This document shows positions 15,482-23,900 of a stretch of 64,000 bases of DNA, one piece after another (the first letter of the stretch is position 1; each line of letters begins with the position of its first letter). Made by a program: the position numbers and the translations under genes. Source of the DNA: Deltaproteobacteria bacterium HGW-Deltaproteobacteria-18 (GTDB taxonomy: Bacteria > Desulfobacterota > Desulfovibrionia > Desulfovibrionales > Desulfomicrobiaceae); NCBI GenBank assembly GCA_002841885.1, contig PHBE01000002.1:186001-250000 (forward strand). The letters run 5' to 3'. The notes under the pieces were generated by a model. The model was not told where the DNA came from and ran no database searches. It worked only from the letters and a program-made list of their open reading frames with translations.

Positions 15482-16948
15482 ATGGATACCCCGACCCGCC
15501 CTTGCCTGGGCCTGGCATTAAGCCCCGCGCTTGCCTCCCAGCTGGAAGGACACCTGCCCCGGACACGCATCCTCGAGAACCGCCTGCTCGGTTCAGCGCA
15601 GGATTTCATGCGCGAGAGAATCCAGGGCGGGCTTGTCTTCGTGGCCGTTTCCACCTGGAAAGACCTGACTGCGCAGGACAGGGAACAGCTTACCGCACAC
15701 AAATCCTGGCAGTTTCTGCTCATCGCCGACCAGCATGATCCGGAAGCTCTGGAGTACATGTCCTCAGGCACATTTCTGACGATCATGACCTGTCCCCTCG
15801 ATGGGGCAAAAATTGCCCGTGCACTGGAGCAGGCGGAAGAAGTGTCCAGCATGTATCAGGACATATTCCTCATGGCGCGCGAGATCAGCCTCGAACGGGA
15901 ACTCCTGGCCCGCAAGAACGAGCAGCTGGCCTTCCTCAACCAACTGCTGACCAAAGCCAGTCAGACCCTCGATCCGTCGATCATCCTTTCCAACTGCGCC
16001 GAAGATCTGGCGCTGCTTCTCGATGTACGGACCGTCCTTGGCATCTTTTGGAGTGAAAACGAAGGCCAGACCGAGGCGGAACTCTTTCTGACGGAGAACC
16101 TGTCGAACACGAGCCAGGCGGAATGGATCAACCATCTTCTGAGCCTGGCCACCCGCCTCGGCAAACACGAGGTGCGCGGATACCAGGTCTCAGTCCTGCA
16201 GCACAAGGACGACGATCAGGAGAGTCAACCGGAGCTCGAACAGCTCATCACCCTGCCCCTTTCCCTTGGGCCGGAACCCTTTGGAGCCCTGGTCATCTGT
16301 TCGCGTGAGGCTTCGGCCCTCGGGCAGGATCGCCTGCGCATCCTCGGTTCGGCCGCCAACCATCTGGCCCTGGCCATGCGCAACAGCCTCGAATTCCGCA
16401 AGACCAAGGCCCGTGCCGACCATGACGGCCTGACGCGCATCTCCAATCGTCATCATTTTGACACCCGTCTGCGCGAGGAAATGAAACGCCACCAGCGCCA
16501 TCAGGACGAACTCAGCCTGATGATGATCGACCTGGACTATTTCAAGTCCGTCAACGACACCTACGGGCATCAGGCCGGGGACATGGTGTTGCGTGAAGTG
16601 GGCAAGATCCTGACCAACACCCTGCGCGAATCCGATTTCCCCGCCCGCTACGGCGGTGAGGAATTTGTTGTCCTCCTGCCGCAGACCAGAGAAGAGCAGG
16701 CTTGGATTCTGGCTGAGAGGCTCCGCGCCCAAATCGGCCAGACCGTCTTCCGCTTCCAGAAAAAACGCTTCCGGGTCACGGTGTCCATCGGCATCGCGGG
16801 CCTCAAGCCCGGCGCCCTGACCCCGCCGGAGAGCCTGGTCCACAACGCTGATCTGGCCCTGTATCTGGCCAAAACCAACGGGCGCAACATGGTCTGCTGC
16901 TCGGCCATCGAAGAATGTCAGCCAGACAGGCTGGACCAGAACGGCTAG
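15482..16948 (+). CDS. GAF-GGDEF diguanylate cyclase
   Basis: From the ATG at 15482, behind CTGGAGG, the protein has 488 residues. About 1-120 resemble a degenerate receiver-like domain without the phospho-aspartate pattern. Residues 125-160 are a likely coiled coil (QDIFLMAREISLERELLARK) and 165-305 look like a GAF sensor. The GGDEF domain follows, with DHDGLTRISNRHHFD, MMIDLDYFKSVNDTYGH and active site RYGGEEF. An RESD lies five residues before GGEEF, so the allosteric I-site (RxxD) for product inhibition is present. It should make cyclic di-GMP in the cytoplasm; no membrane segment is seen. The input signal is unknown. Confidence 0.9.
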   Translation: MDTPTRPCLGLALSPALASQLEGHLPRTRILENRLLGSAQDFMRERIQGGLVFVAVSTWKDLTAQDREQLTAHKSWQFLLIADQHDPEALEYMSSGTFLTIMTCPLDGAKIARALEQAEEVSSMYQDIFLMAREISLERELLARKNEQLAFLNQLLTKASQTLDPSIILSNCAEDLALLLDVRTVLGIFWSENEGQTEAELFLTENLSNTSQAEWINHLLSLATRLGKHEVRGYQVSVLQHKDDDQESQPELEQLITLPLSLGPEPFGALVICSREASALGQDRLRILGSAANHLALAMRNSLEFRKTKARADHDGLTRISNRHHFDTRLREEMKRHQRHQDELSLMMIDLDYFKSVNDTYGHQAGDMVLREVGKILTNTLRESDFPARYGGEEFVVLLPQTREEQAWILAERLRAQIGQTVFRFQKKRFRVTVSIGIAGLKPGALTPPESLVHNADLALYLAKTNGRNMVCCSAIEECQPDRLDQNG

Positions 16949-16973
16949 ACGTGGCGTCAATCACGCAAGCAAT

Positions 16974-17010
16974 AAAAAAACCGCATGAGGCAACCCCCAT
17001 GCGGTTTTTT
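16974..17010. terminator. Bidirectional rho-independent terminator
   Basis: AACCGCATG pairs with CATGCGGTT around a ten-base loop and is flanked by A7 on the left and T6 on the right. It lies between the GGDEF stop (plus) and the second dctM stop (minus), so it can end transcription from both sides. Confidence 0.9.
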
Positions 17011-17029
17011 CGTTTTACGGAAGTCCCGG

Positions 17030-18304
17030 CTATTTCAACGCGGAGGGCAGCCAGGTGGAGATGATCGGGATATAGGTGACCATGAGCAGGCAGACAAAGA
17101 GCAGCAGCAGGAAAGGCATGACCGCCCTGGCAATGAAGGTCAGGGGTTTTTTGGTGATGCCCATGGCCACGAACAGGTTCAGGCCGAAGGGAAAGGTCAG
17201 GAATCCGATCTCCACGTTGACGATCATCATGATACCCCAGGCCACGGGGTCGATGTCAAAATGAGCCAGCATGGGCAGAAAGATGGGCGTAAGCACCAGG
17301 ATGGAGGTCACGATGTCCATGACACAGCCGACTGCAAGCAGCAGAATGTTGACCAGAAACAGAAAAACATACTTGTTGCTGATGTGTGCCCCGATGAATT
17401 CGGCGGCCTGCACCGGTAGCTGTTCGCGCGTCAGCAGCCAGATGAAGGGCATGGCACAGGCGATGATGAAGAGCAGGGCCGAGGACAGCACGGCGCTCTT
17501 GACCAGGATGACCCGCAGCTTTTCCCAGGAGAGAGACCTGTAAATGAAAGTTTCGACCAGCAGGGCGTAGACCACGGACACTCCCGCCGCCTCCGTAGGC
17601 GTGAAAACGCCCGAATAGATGCCGCCGAGCACGATGAGGGGCATGGCCAGTCCCCAGGACGCCCGTCCGAGGATGCGCAGGGTTTCTCCCAGGGTGTGGG
17701 ACGATGTCGCGCCCCAGTTGAAACGTCTGGCCATGTACACGGCAAAGGCGCCGAAGATGATCACCCGAATCACGCCCGGGACAACGCCGGCCATGAACAT
17801 GTCGCTGACCGAGGTGTTGCCCACAAGGGAATAGAGGACCATGGGAATGGACGGAGGAATGAGAATGCCAAGCGTCCCGGCGCTGGTGATGAGGCCGATG
17901 CTGAATTTCTCGTTGTATCCCGAACGGATCAGGGCCGGGATCATGATGCTGCCCACGGCGATGACCGTGGCAGGGCTTGATCCCGAGATGGCCGCGAAAA
18001 ACATGCAGGTCAGAATCCCGGCCAGGGCCAGACCGCCTCGGAAACGCCCTACGCAGGCATCCATGGACTGAACCAGATAATGGGCGATGCGTCCCTCGGC
18101 CATGATGTTCCCGGCCAGAATGAAAAAAGGGATGGACAGCAGCAGAAAATTGTCCAGTCCGCGAAACAGCTGTTGCACCAAAGCGGTCAGCGGGACGTTC
18201 AGAAACAGGCTGACGGCCCCGGCCGTGGTCGCAAGAACGACAATGGCGATGGGTGTCGAAAGCAGCAGCAGGCCCAGGAAAGTGCAGACGATGAACCAGA
18301 CCAT
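17030..18304 (-). CDS. dctM: TRAP transporter large permease (DctM), second system
   Basis: A complete 424-residue DctM protein with about twelve membrane segments. Landmarks are LLSIPFFILAGNIMAEGRIA, FFAAISGSSPATVIAVGSIM and GILIPPSIPMVLYSLVGNTS. It shares the SSPAT motif with the first system at 1-497 but is clearly distinct in sequence. The start overlaps the dctQ stop by one base. This is the end of a dctP-dctQ-dctM operon that is divergent from a D-lactate dehydrogenase gene, so a 2-hydroxy acid is a plausible cargo. Confidence 0.95.
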   Translation of the reverse strand: MVWFIVCTFLGLLLLSTPIAIVVLATTAGAVSLFLNVPLTALVQQLFRGLDNFLLLSIPFFILAGNIMAEGRIAHYLVQSMDACVGRFRGGLALAGILTCMFFAAISGSSPATVIAVGSIMIPALIRSGYNEKFSIGLITSAGTLGILIPPSIPMVLYSLVGNTSVSDMFMAGVVPGVIRVIIFGAFAVYMARRFNWGATSSHTLGETLRILGRASWGLAMPLIVLGGIYSGVFTPTEAAGVSVVYALLVETFIYRSLSWEKLRVILVKSAVLSSALLFIIACAMPFIWLLTREQLPVQAAEFIGAHISNKYVFLFLVNILLLAVGCVMDIVTSILVLTPIFLPMLAHFDIDPVAWGIMMIVNVEIGFLTFPFGLNLFVAMGITKKPLTFIARAVMPFLLLLFVCLLMVTYIPIISTWLPSALK

Positions 18305-18801
18305 CAGTCACGCTCCTGTGCGTTCTGTCCGAACATGATACGGGTCTGCTCAAAGGCCCGGCCCAGAAAACGAAGCGCGATGCTCACTCCGAAAACGGGA
18401 ATGGGCAGATAGGCCACCCACATGGGCATGCCCAGCGAGGCCGTGGTCATCCCGTAACGGGCCAACAGCGCCGTCTGTTCCCACCCGTACCAGGCGATGA
18501 GCAGCATCACCGCCGCGCTCAGCAGGTTGGCCAGGGTCCGCATGGCGGCGGCCATGCGTGGCGGGGCATACTGGGTCACGGCCTCCATGGAGAAATGTGC
18601 TCCATATTTGACGGCCATGCCCGCTCCGGCAAAGGTCACGAAGACAAGCAGATAGCGGCTGCCCTCGTCGAACCAGTCAAAGGTCATGCCCAGAAAATAA
18701 CGGGTGAGGACCTGAATGGTGGTGCCCACGGCCAGAAGCAGCAGCAGGCCGCCCACGGCCAACTCCTCGATGTGGCCGAGGTTGCGCAGAAATTTTTTCA
18801 T
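18304..18801 (-). CDS. dctQ: TRAP transporter small permease (DctQ), second system
   Basis: A 165-residue four-span membrane protein. ELAVGGLLLLLAVGTTIQVLTRYFLGMTFDWFDEGSRYLLVFVTFAGAG shows the typical early DctQ pattern of two helices joined by a short acidic stretch. It lies between dctP, 99 bases upstream with an intervening attenuator-like hairpin, and dctM, with a one-base overlap. Confidence 0.92.
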   Translation of the reverse strand: MKKFLRNLGHIEELAVGGLLLLLAVGTTIQVLTRYFLGMTFDWFDEGSRYLLVFVTFAGAGMAVKYGAHFSMEAVTQYAPPRMAAAMRTLANLLSAAVMLLIAWYGWEQTALLARYGMTTASLGMPMWVAYLPIPVFGVSIALRFLGRAFEQTRIMFGQNAQERD

Positions 18802-18810
18802 CGTGCTCTC

Positions 18811-18839
18811 AAAAAACGGCAGGGCGTGGGCCCTGCCGT
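18811..18839 (-). terminator. Hairpin with T tract between dctP and dctQ (attenuator)
   Basis: On the minus strand ACGGCAGGG pairs with CCCTGCCGT and is followed by T6. It lies inside the dctPQM operon after dctP, so it probably terminates most transcripts there and keeps the binding protein in excess over the membrane subunits. Confidence 0.75.
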
Positions 18840-18900
18840 CTCGCGTTTCAAACCTGCACGGAGCCGCGACCCTTGCGCGTCGAGGCTCACGTGACGAGGA

Positions 18901-19956
18901 CTAGTTGCTGTACAGATTCACCTTTTCCACGATCATGTCGTAGTAGCGCTTGCCTGCATACTTCCCGAACTTGGGGTCGTCTGGAATGTTGCCGACCTGA
19001 TCCGCGAATTTCTCGTGAACGGGCAGCACGGCATCATGAAACGCCTTGCGCTCTTCAGGTGTAAGGTCCGCAATGGTGGCTCCAAATTTATCCACGGCCA
19101 GCTTTTCAAGCTCGTTGCGCATGTTCGTGTTTTCGGTGCGATTGATGTCCTCGGCGATCTTGGCGGCATCCAGAAAGATCTGCTGCTGCTCGGGGGTCAG
19201 GCTCTCCCAGACCGGACGGCTGACCATCTTGTAGAGGCTGGTCAGGGAATGGGAGGAACGGGTCAGATGCTTGGCCACTTCCGTGAACTTCATCATGACC
19301 GAAGTGGGAATGGGATTTTCCTGCATGTCCACCGCGCCCTGCTGCAAGGCCGTGTACAGCTCCGGAAAGGGGATGCCAACGGGATTGGCACCGAGCGCCC
19401 GAAAGCTTTCGAGGAACACGGGCGAATCCATGACCCGCACGCGCACGCCCTGCATCTGTTCGGGCGAGGAGATGGTCTTGTCGCGCACGCCGAAGTCGCG
19501 CATCTCGTTCTCGGCGTATCCGATGGGTATGAGCCCCATGCCGGGCATGAGCGCGTCCATGACGGTCTTGAATTCCTCGTCGGCCAGGACCTTGTAGGCT
19601 ACCTCCTTGCTCGGAAAGAGAAAGAAGAGGTCAAGGAGACCAACCTGCGGGATGAGGTTGGACATGACCGCCGTGGTGCAATCCATCATGTCCAGGGTGC
19701 CGAACTGGACCTGCTCCAGCATGGAGCGCTCGTTGCCGAGCTGGCCCAGCGGAAAGACCTCGATCCTGATCTCGCCTTTCGTCTCTTTTTCCACGTGCGC
19801 GGCAAAGGCCAGGGCCGCCTTGTGCATGGGGAAATCCTTGTCCTCGATCTTGGTGGGCGCGATATGCCCGAACTTGAGAACCCGCTCCGCCTGGGCGGAC
19901 GCGGCACAGAACATGGTCATTGCAAGAAAGATCGCAACCGAAATTCTCATTTTCAT
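18901..19956 (-). CDS. dctP: TRAP transporter solute-binding protein (DctP), second system
   Basis: I chose the ATG at 19956, which has CCGGAGG six bases upstream, giving 351 residues. The open frame runs further upstream but without support. Signal peptide is MKMRISVAIFLAMTMFCAAS with a cut after AQA. The mature protein has VLKFGHIAPTKIEDKDFPMH, IRIEVFPLGQLGNERSMLEQ and the ligand-arginine region MQGVRVRVMDSPVFLESFRA followed by LGANPVGIPFPELYTALQQG, all TRAP-specific. It belongs to a different DctP subgroup from the protein at 1058. It is divergent from the D-lactate dehydrogenase gene at 20228. Confidence 0.93.
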   Translation of the reverse strand: MKMRISVAIFLAMTMFCAASAQAERVLKFGHIAPTKIEDKDFPMHKAALAFAAHVEKETKGEIRIEVFPLGQLGNERSMLEQVQFGTLDMMDCTTAVMSNLIPQVGLLDLFFLFPSKEVAYKVLADEEFKTVMDALMPGMGLIPIGYAENEMRDFGVRDKTISSPEQMQGVRVRVMDSPVFLESFRALGANPVGIPFPELYTALQQGAVDMQENPIPTSVMMKFTEVAKHLTRSSHSLTSLYKMVSRPVWESLTPEQQQIFLDAAKIAEDINRTENTNMRNELEKLAVDKFGATIADLTPEERKAFHDAVLPVHEKFADQVGNIPDDPKFGKYAGKRYYDMIVEKVNLYSN

Positions 19957-20140
19957 CGATGCCTCCGGGCTGTCCAGACGCCGCGCGGCGCGAATGGCAC
20001 AAGCCTGTGTTTTTATTAAAATTTCAAAAAAAGTGAGCGCAAAGAATAAACAATTATCGATCAGCAAGAAGCTTTGCAACCCTTTTCTGGCGTCACCGGC
20101 CTTTCCCGCAAGGCCCGCGCGGTTGGCCCGATCCGTCACA

Positions 20141-20169
20141 TTGACTTCGGCACTGCACGCCCCTAGTGA
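20141..20169 (+). promoter_or_regulatory. Candidate sigma-70 promoter of the D-lactate dehydrogenase gene
   Basis: TTGACT (20141-20146) and TAGTGA (20164-20169) are separated by 17 bases, about 60 bases before the start codon at 20228. The match is moderate. Confidence 0.45.
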
Positions 20170-20227
20170 TTTTGTCCTTCCAGTGCACGCTCCGTTCCGT
20201 TGAACACGTTTCAGGAGCACCGACCCC

Positions 20228-23053
20228 ATGGAGCGCCCAATGCCATTGCCGTCTTCCCTTGCCGCCGCCCTGGCCCGTATCGTCCCGGCGGAACGCCTGC
20301 ATCCGGATGCCGTGCGGGCGCGCGTTTTCGCCCTCGACGCGAGCATCTACCAGCCCCGAGCCAAGGCCGTCATCGACCTTGAAAACGAAACCGAAATCCA
20401 GAACCTGCTGGCGACCCTGCGTGAACACGGCGGCGGCGTGACCTTTCGCGGAGCGGGCACGAGCCTCAACGGTCAGGCCACGGGCGAAGACATCGTGGCG
20501 CGCATTCGGGGCCCGCTTTGGCGCAGGCATGAAATCCTGGACCAGGGACGGGCCATCCGGCTGCATTGCGGCCTGACTGGCGGCGAGGCCGACGCCGCCC
20601 TGGCCCCGCACGGACGCCGCATCGGGCCAGATCCGGCCTCGGCCTCGGCCGCATCCATCGGCGGCATGGTCGCCAACAACGCTGCCGGCATGTGCTGCAC
20701 CGTGGATCAGAACACCTTTGCGACCATGCGCCACATGCGCCTCATTCTGGCCGACGGCACGATCCTGGATACCGAAGACCCGGACAGCGTGGCCGCGCTG
20801 CGCGTAAGCCACGCGCATGTGCTCGAGCGCCTCCTGGATCTGCGCCGCGAAATCATGGCCGACCCGGCCCTGGTGGAACGCATCCGGCGCAAGTATTCCA
20901 TCAAGAACACCATGGGCTATGCCGTCAATGCCCTCACCGAATTTGACGATCCCATCGACATCCTGACCCATCTCATGATCGGTTCCGAAGGAACGCTGGG
21001 TTTTGTCAGCTCCGTGACCCTGGCCACGTTGCCCGTCCATCCCCTGCGGGCCACGGCGCTCATGATCTTTCCGGACCTGGACGCGGCGGCGCGGGCGGTC
21101 ATGGCCCTGCGCGGAGGCTGCCCGGTGCAGGCGGCGGAGCTTCTTGACCGCACCTCGATCCGGGCCGTTGAGGGCCTGCCTGCGGCACCGCCCATCCTGC
21201 GCGAACTGGGCGACGAGGCCTGCGCCGTGCTCATGGAGACCCGGGCCGCCGACAGCGAAGAGCTTGCGCGCAATACCGGGGCCATCCTGGACGCACTGAC
21301 CGGCATCGAACAGGTCGTGAAACCCGGCTTCACCACGGACGCCGCCGAATGCGAGCGCCTGTGGGCCATCCGGCGCGGCCTCTTCTCGGCGGTGACCAGC
21401 TTCCGCGCCGCCGACGAGTTCGTCATCACCGAAGACATCAACATCCCGGTGGAGCGCTTGGCCGAGGGCTGCGCCGCCTTCCAGCGCCTCTTTGAACGCC
21501 ATGGCTATGAAGCCGGAATCATGGGACACGCCTTTCACGGCAATTTCCACTTCACCCTGCCCACGCGCATAAACGATCCCGTGGAACTACTGCGGCTGCA
21601 CGGTTTTCTCGATGACCTGGCTACCCTCATCACCCGCGACTTCGACGGGTCGCTCAAAGCCGAGCACGGCACGGGCCGCTCCATCGCACCCTACGTGCGT
21701 CAGGAATGGGGCGACACCATCTATGCGGTCATGCGCGCGATCAAAACCCTGCTCGACCCGCATGGGATATTGAACCCGGGCGTCATGTTCAACGAAGACC
21801 CGGATGAGCATCTGCGGGGCCTCAAGCTTCCCCTGACCAGCCACCCCAAAATCGACATGTGCGTGGACTGCGGATTCTGCGAGCCTGTTTGCCCGTCGCG
21901 GCACATTGCCTTCACGCCGCGCCAGCGCATCGCGGCCTGGCGCGAAATCACCCGCCTGGAGCAGGAAGGACGCGCGGACGAAGCCAGACAGTGGCGCGCC
22001 GCCTTCACGGAACTGGGCGAATCGACCTGCGCCACGGACGGGCTGTGCACCACCCGCTGCCCGCTGGCCATCGACGTGGCGGCCTTCATACGGGACCTGC
22101 GCCACGATGCGGCCACTCCCATTGCGCGCACGGCGGCGAGCAAGGTGGCCTCGCATTTCACGGCCGCCACGTCCCTTGTGCGTGGCGTACTGGGCGCGGC
22201 CGACCTTGCGCATCTGGCCCTCGGCGACCAGAAAATGGAAGCCGTGAGTCGAATCCTGACGCGACTGAGCGGCAACAGACTGCCCCTCTGGCAAAAAGGC
22301 CTGCCCCGTGGGGCAAAAGCGTTTCGCGGAAAAACGCGCTCCGGTACAGGGGGGGACGTAGTCGTGTACCTGCCTTCCTGCGCCGCACGGACCATGGGCG
22401 ACACCCGTGAAGACCGTCTGCCCGCCTTGCCCGCAGTCACGCAGCAGCTGCTCGAACGGGCCGGATTCACGGTACGCATCCCGGACAACGTGAACGAACT
22501 TTGCTGCGGCAAGGCCTTTGAAACCAAGGGGCTCACCGATCAGGCCCGCTTGAAGATCCTGGAACTGGAGAGTGCGCTGCGCAAGGCGTCCGAAAACGGC
22601 CGCCACCCCATTCTCTGCGACACCAGCCCGTGTCTTGCGCGCATGAAAAAAGAAATCCGGGGGCTTGCCCTCTTTGAACCCGTCGAGTTCGCCCACAACT
22701 TCCTGCTGCCGCGATTGCACCTGAAACCTGTGCGGCGCAGCATCGCCCTGCACCCGACCTGCTCCACCCGTCTCATGGGCCTGACCGACGCCTTCACGGA
22801 CCTGGCACGCCGCCTGGCCGCAGACGTCGTCCTGCCCGAGGGCATCCTCTGCTGCGGATTTTCCGGCGACAAGGGCTTCCATCGACCGGACCTGAACGCC
22901 TCGGCGCTGGCAGGTCTGGCCGGACAGGTCGCGGGGTGCAACGAGGGATATTCCACATCCCGCACATGCGAGATCGGGTTGAACATGCATGGCGGCATCC
23001 CCTACCGCAACATCCTCTATCTGCTGGAGGAATGCTCCAGAACGGATGAATGA
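20228..23053 (+). CDS. FAD-binding and Fe-S D-lactate (2-hydroxyacid) dehydrogenase
   Basis: A 941-residue multidomain oxidoreductase. Residues 1-270 are a PCMH-type FAD domain (TFRGAGTSLNGQATGEDIV, GPDPASASAASIGGMVANNA). The FAD-oxidase C domain reaches about 540 and includes GHAFHGNFHF and KAEHGTGRSIAPYV. A ferredoxin module follows with CVDCGFCEPVCPS and CTTRCPLAID. Two CCG half-domains near the end have CCGKAFETKG and CCGFSGDKGF. The architecture is that of D-lactate dehydrogenases that pass electrons to the membrane pool. Context (TRAP system, LUD operon) supports lactate, but glycolate or another 2-hydroxy acid is possible. AGGAG lies ten bases before the ATG. Confidence 0.9.
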   Translation: MERPMPLPSSLAAALARIVPAERLHPDAVRARVFALDASIYQPRAKAVIDLENETEIQNLLATLREHGGGVTFRGAGTSLNGQATGEDIVARIRGPLWRRHEILDQGRAIRLHCGLTGGEADAALAPHGRRIGPDPASASAASIGGMVANNAAGMCCTVDQNTFATMRHMRLILADGTILDTEDPDSVAALRVSHAHVLERLLDLRREIMADPALVERIRRKYSIKNTMGYAVNALTEFDDPIDILTHLMIGSEGTLGFVSSVTLATLPVHPLRATALMIFPDLDAAARAVMALRGGCPVQAAELLDRTSIRAVEGLPAAPPILRELGDEACAVLMETRAADSEELARNTGAILDALTGIEQVVKPGFTTDAAECERLWAIRRGLFSAVTSFRAADEFVITEDINIPVERLAEGCAAFQRLFERHGYEAGIMGHAFHGNFHFTLPTRINDPVELLRLHGFLDDLATLITRDFDGSLKAEHGTGRSIAPYVRQEWGDTIYAVMRAIKTLLDPHGILNPGVMFNEDPDEHLRGLKLPLTSHPKIDMCVDCGFCEPVCPSRHIAFTPRQRIAAWREITRLEQEGRADEARQWRAAFTELGESTCATDGLCTTRCPLAIDVAAFIRDLRHDAATPIARTAASKVASHFTAATSLVRGVLGAADLAHLALGDQKMEAVSRILTRLSGNRLPLWQKGLPRGAKAFRGKTRSGTGGDVVVYLPSCAARTMGDTREDRLPALPAVTQQLLERAGFTVRIPDNVNELCCGKAFETKGLTDQARLKILELESALRKASENGRHPILCDTSPCLARMKKEIRGLALFEPVEFAHNFLLPRLHLKPVRRSIALHPTCSTRLMGLTDAFTDLARRLAADVVLPEGILCCGFSGDKGFHRPDLNASALAGLAGQVAGCNEGYSTSRTCEIGLNMHGGIPYRNILYLLEECSRTDE

Positions 23054-23190
23054 TCCGGTTCTTTACGATCAACGCAAGCAGTCCGTGAGCGACAGCACAA
23101 ACGTCAAAAGTGCACCTTTGAACTTTCCGCGGGACTTTTTCCCGAATCGTGCTTAACAGTACCAGTTAATCAGGCACAATTCAGCACGGA

Positions 23191-23721
23191 ATGACCATGA
23201 ACGCAGAAGAATCAAGTACCCCGGAAATTCCGGCCCTTATTGCAATGCTGGCACACAAGGACGGACTGATCCGCAAGAAGGGCCGGGAAGGACTGGAAGC
23301 CCTGGGCGAACCGGCGGTTGCGCCCCTGTGCCAGGCGCTCCTCACCGCCAAGGACCACCATGTGCGCTGGGCCGCGGCCAAGGCCCTCGGGGCGCTGCGC
23401 CATCCGGGTTCCGCACCGGCCCTTGTCGAAGCTCTGGAAGACCGGAACTCCGATGTGGCCTGGCTTGCGGCCGTGGCCCTGGAGAACCTCGGCCGGGAGG
23501 CATGGAGACCGCTTTTGCAGAGCCTCATCGACCGTGGGGTCGATTCCGTGGCCCTGCGTGAGGGAGCGCACCATGTTTTCTCCAAGCAGAAGGCGCCCGG
23601 ATTCGACGATCTGCTGGACACGATCCGCGAAGCCCTTGAATTCGGGGAACTGACGGAAGCCGGGGGCATCGCCGCGTCGGAAATGCTAAGGCGCCTGCGG
23701 GACAAAGCCGCTTCACAATGA
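23191..23721 (+). CDS. HEAT-repeat protein
   Basis: A 176-residue cytoplasmic protein made of about four HEAT/PBS-lyase-like helical repeats. Repeated patterns are GEPAVAPLCQAL, VRWAAAKALGALRHPGSAPALVEAL and VAWLAAVALENLG. No catalytic motif is visible, and such proteins mostly act as binding scaffolds. It stands alone between the D-lactate dehydrogenase gene and the LUD operon, 137 bases after the first. ATG 23191 is followed by another ATG at 23197. Its partner is unknown; a role in maturing or docking the Fe-S lactate enzymes is only a guess from position. Confidence 0.72.
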   Translation: MTMNAEESSTPEIPALIAMLAHKDGLIRKKGREGLEALGEPAVAPLCQALLTAKDHHVRWAAAKALGALRHPGSAPALVEALEDRNSDVAWLAAVALENLGREAWRPLLQSLIDRGVDSVALREGAHHVFSKQKAPGFDDLLDTIREALEFGELTEAGGIAASEMLRRLRDKAASQ

Positions 23722-23748
23722 AATGACTGCGCCAATCCCCCCATCATC

Positions 23749-23768
23749 GTTGGGTGAAATCACCCAAC
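23749..23768. promoter_or_regulatory. 20-bp palindrome, candidate enhancer site for a sigma-54 activator
   Basis: GTTGGGTGAAATCACCCAAC has perfect 8-base arms and a 4-base centre. It lies about 80-100 bases upstream of the sigma-54 promoter at 23849, which is the usual spacing for an upstream activating sequence of a bacterial enhancer-binding protein. It could instead be the hairpin that ends the HEAT-protein transcript, though it lacks a T tract. Confidence 0.6.
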
Positions 23769-23848
23769 TGCTGGTATTGTTTTGGGACCAGGGATCATCT
23801 GGCGCCATCAATACACCGAAATAATTGAATGATAGCTCGCAGGCTGAG

Positions 23849-23866
23849 CTGGCACGCATCCTGCGT
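23849..23866 (+). promoter_or_regulatory. Sigma-54 promoter of the LUD lactate operon
   Basis: CTGGCACGCATCCTGCGT matches the -24/-12 consensus (YTGGCACG, then TTGC four bases later) in all but one core position. It ends 35 bases before the lutC start. Sigma-54 control of lactate-use operons is reported in Desulfovibrio, so the context agrees. Confidence 0.8.
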
Positions 23867-23900
23867 ATGGTATGCCAAATGAATTCACCCAGGAGGACGT

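Noticed and set aside
20093-21550. 485-codon antisense frame over the D-lactate dehydrogenase gene
   Set aside because: Codon-bias shadow without ribosome site or recognisable motifs.
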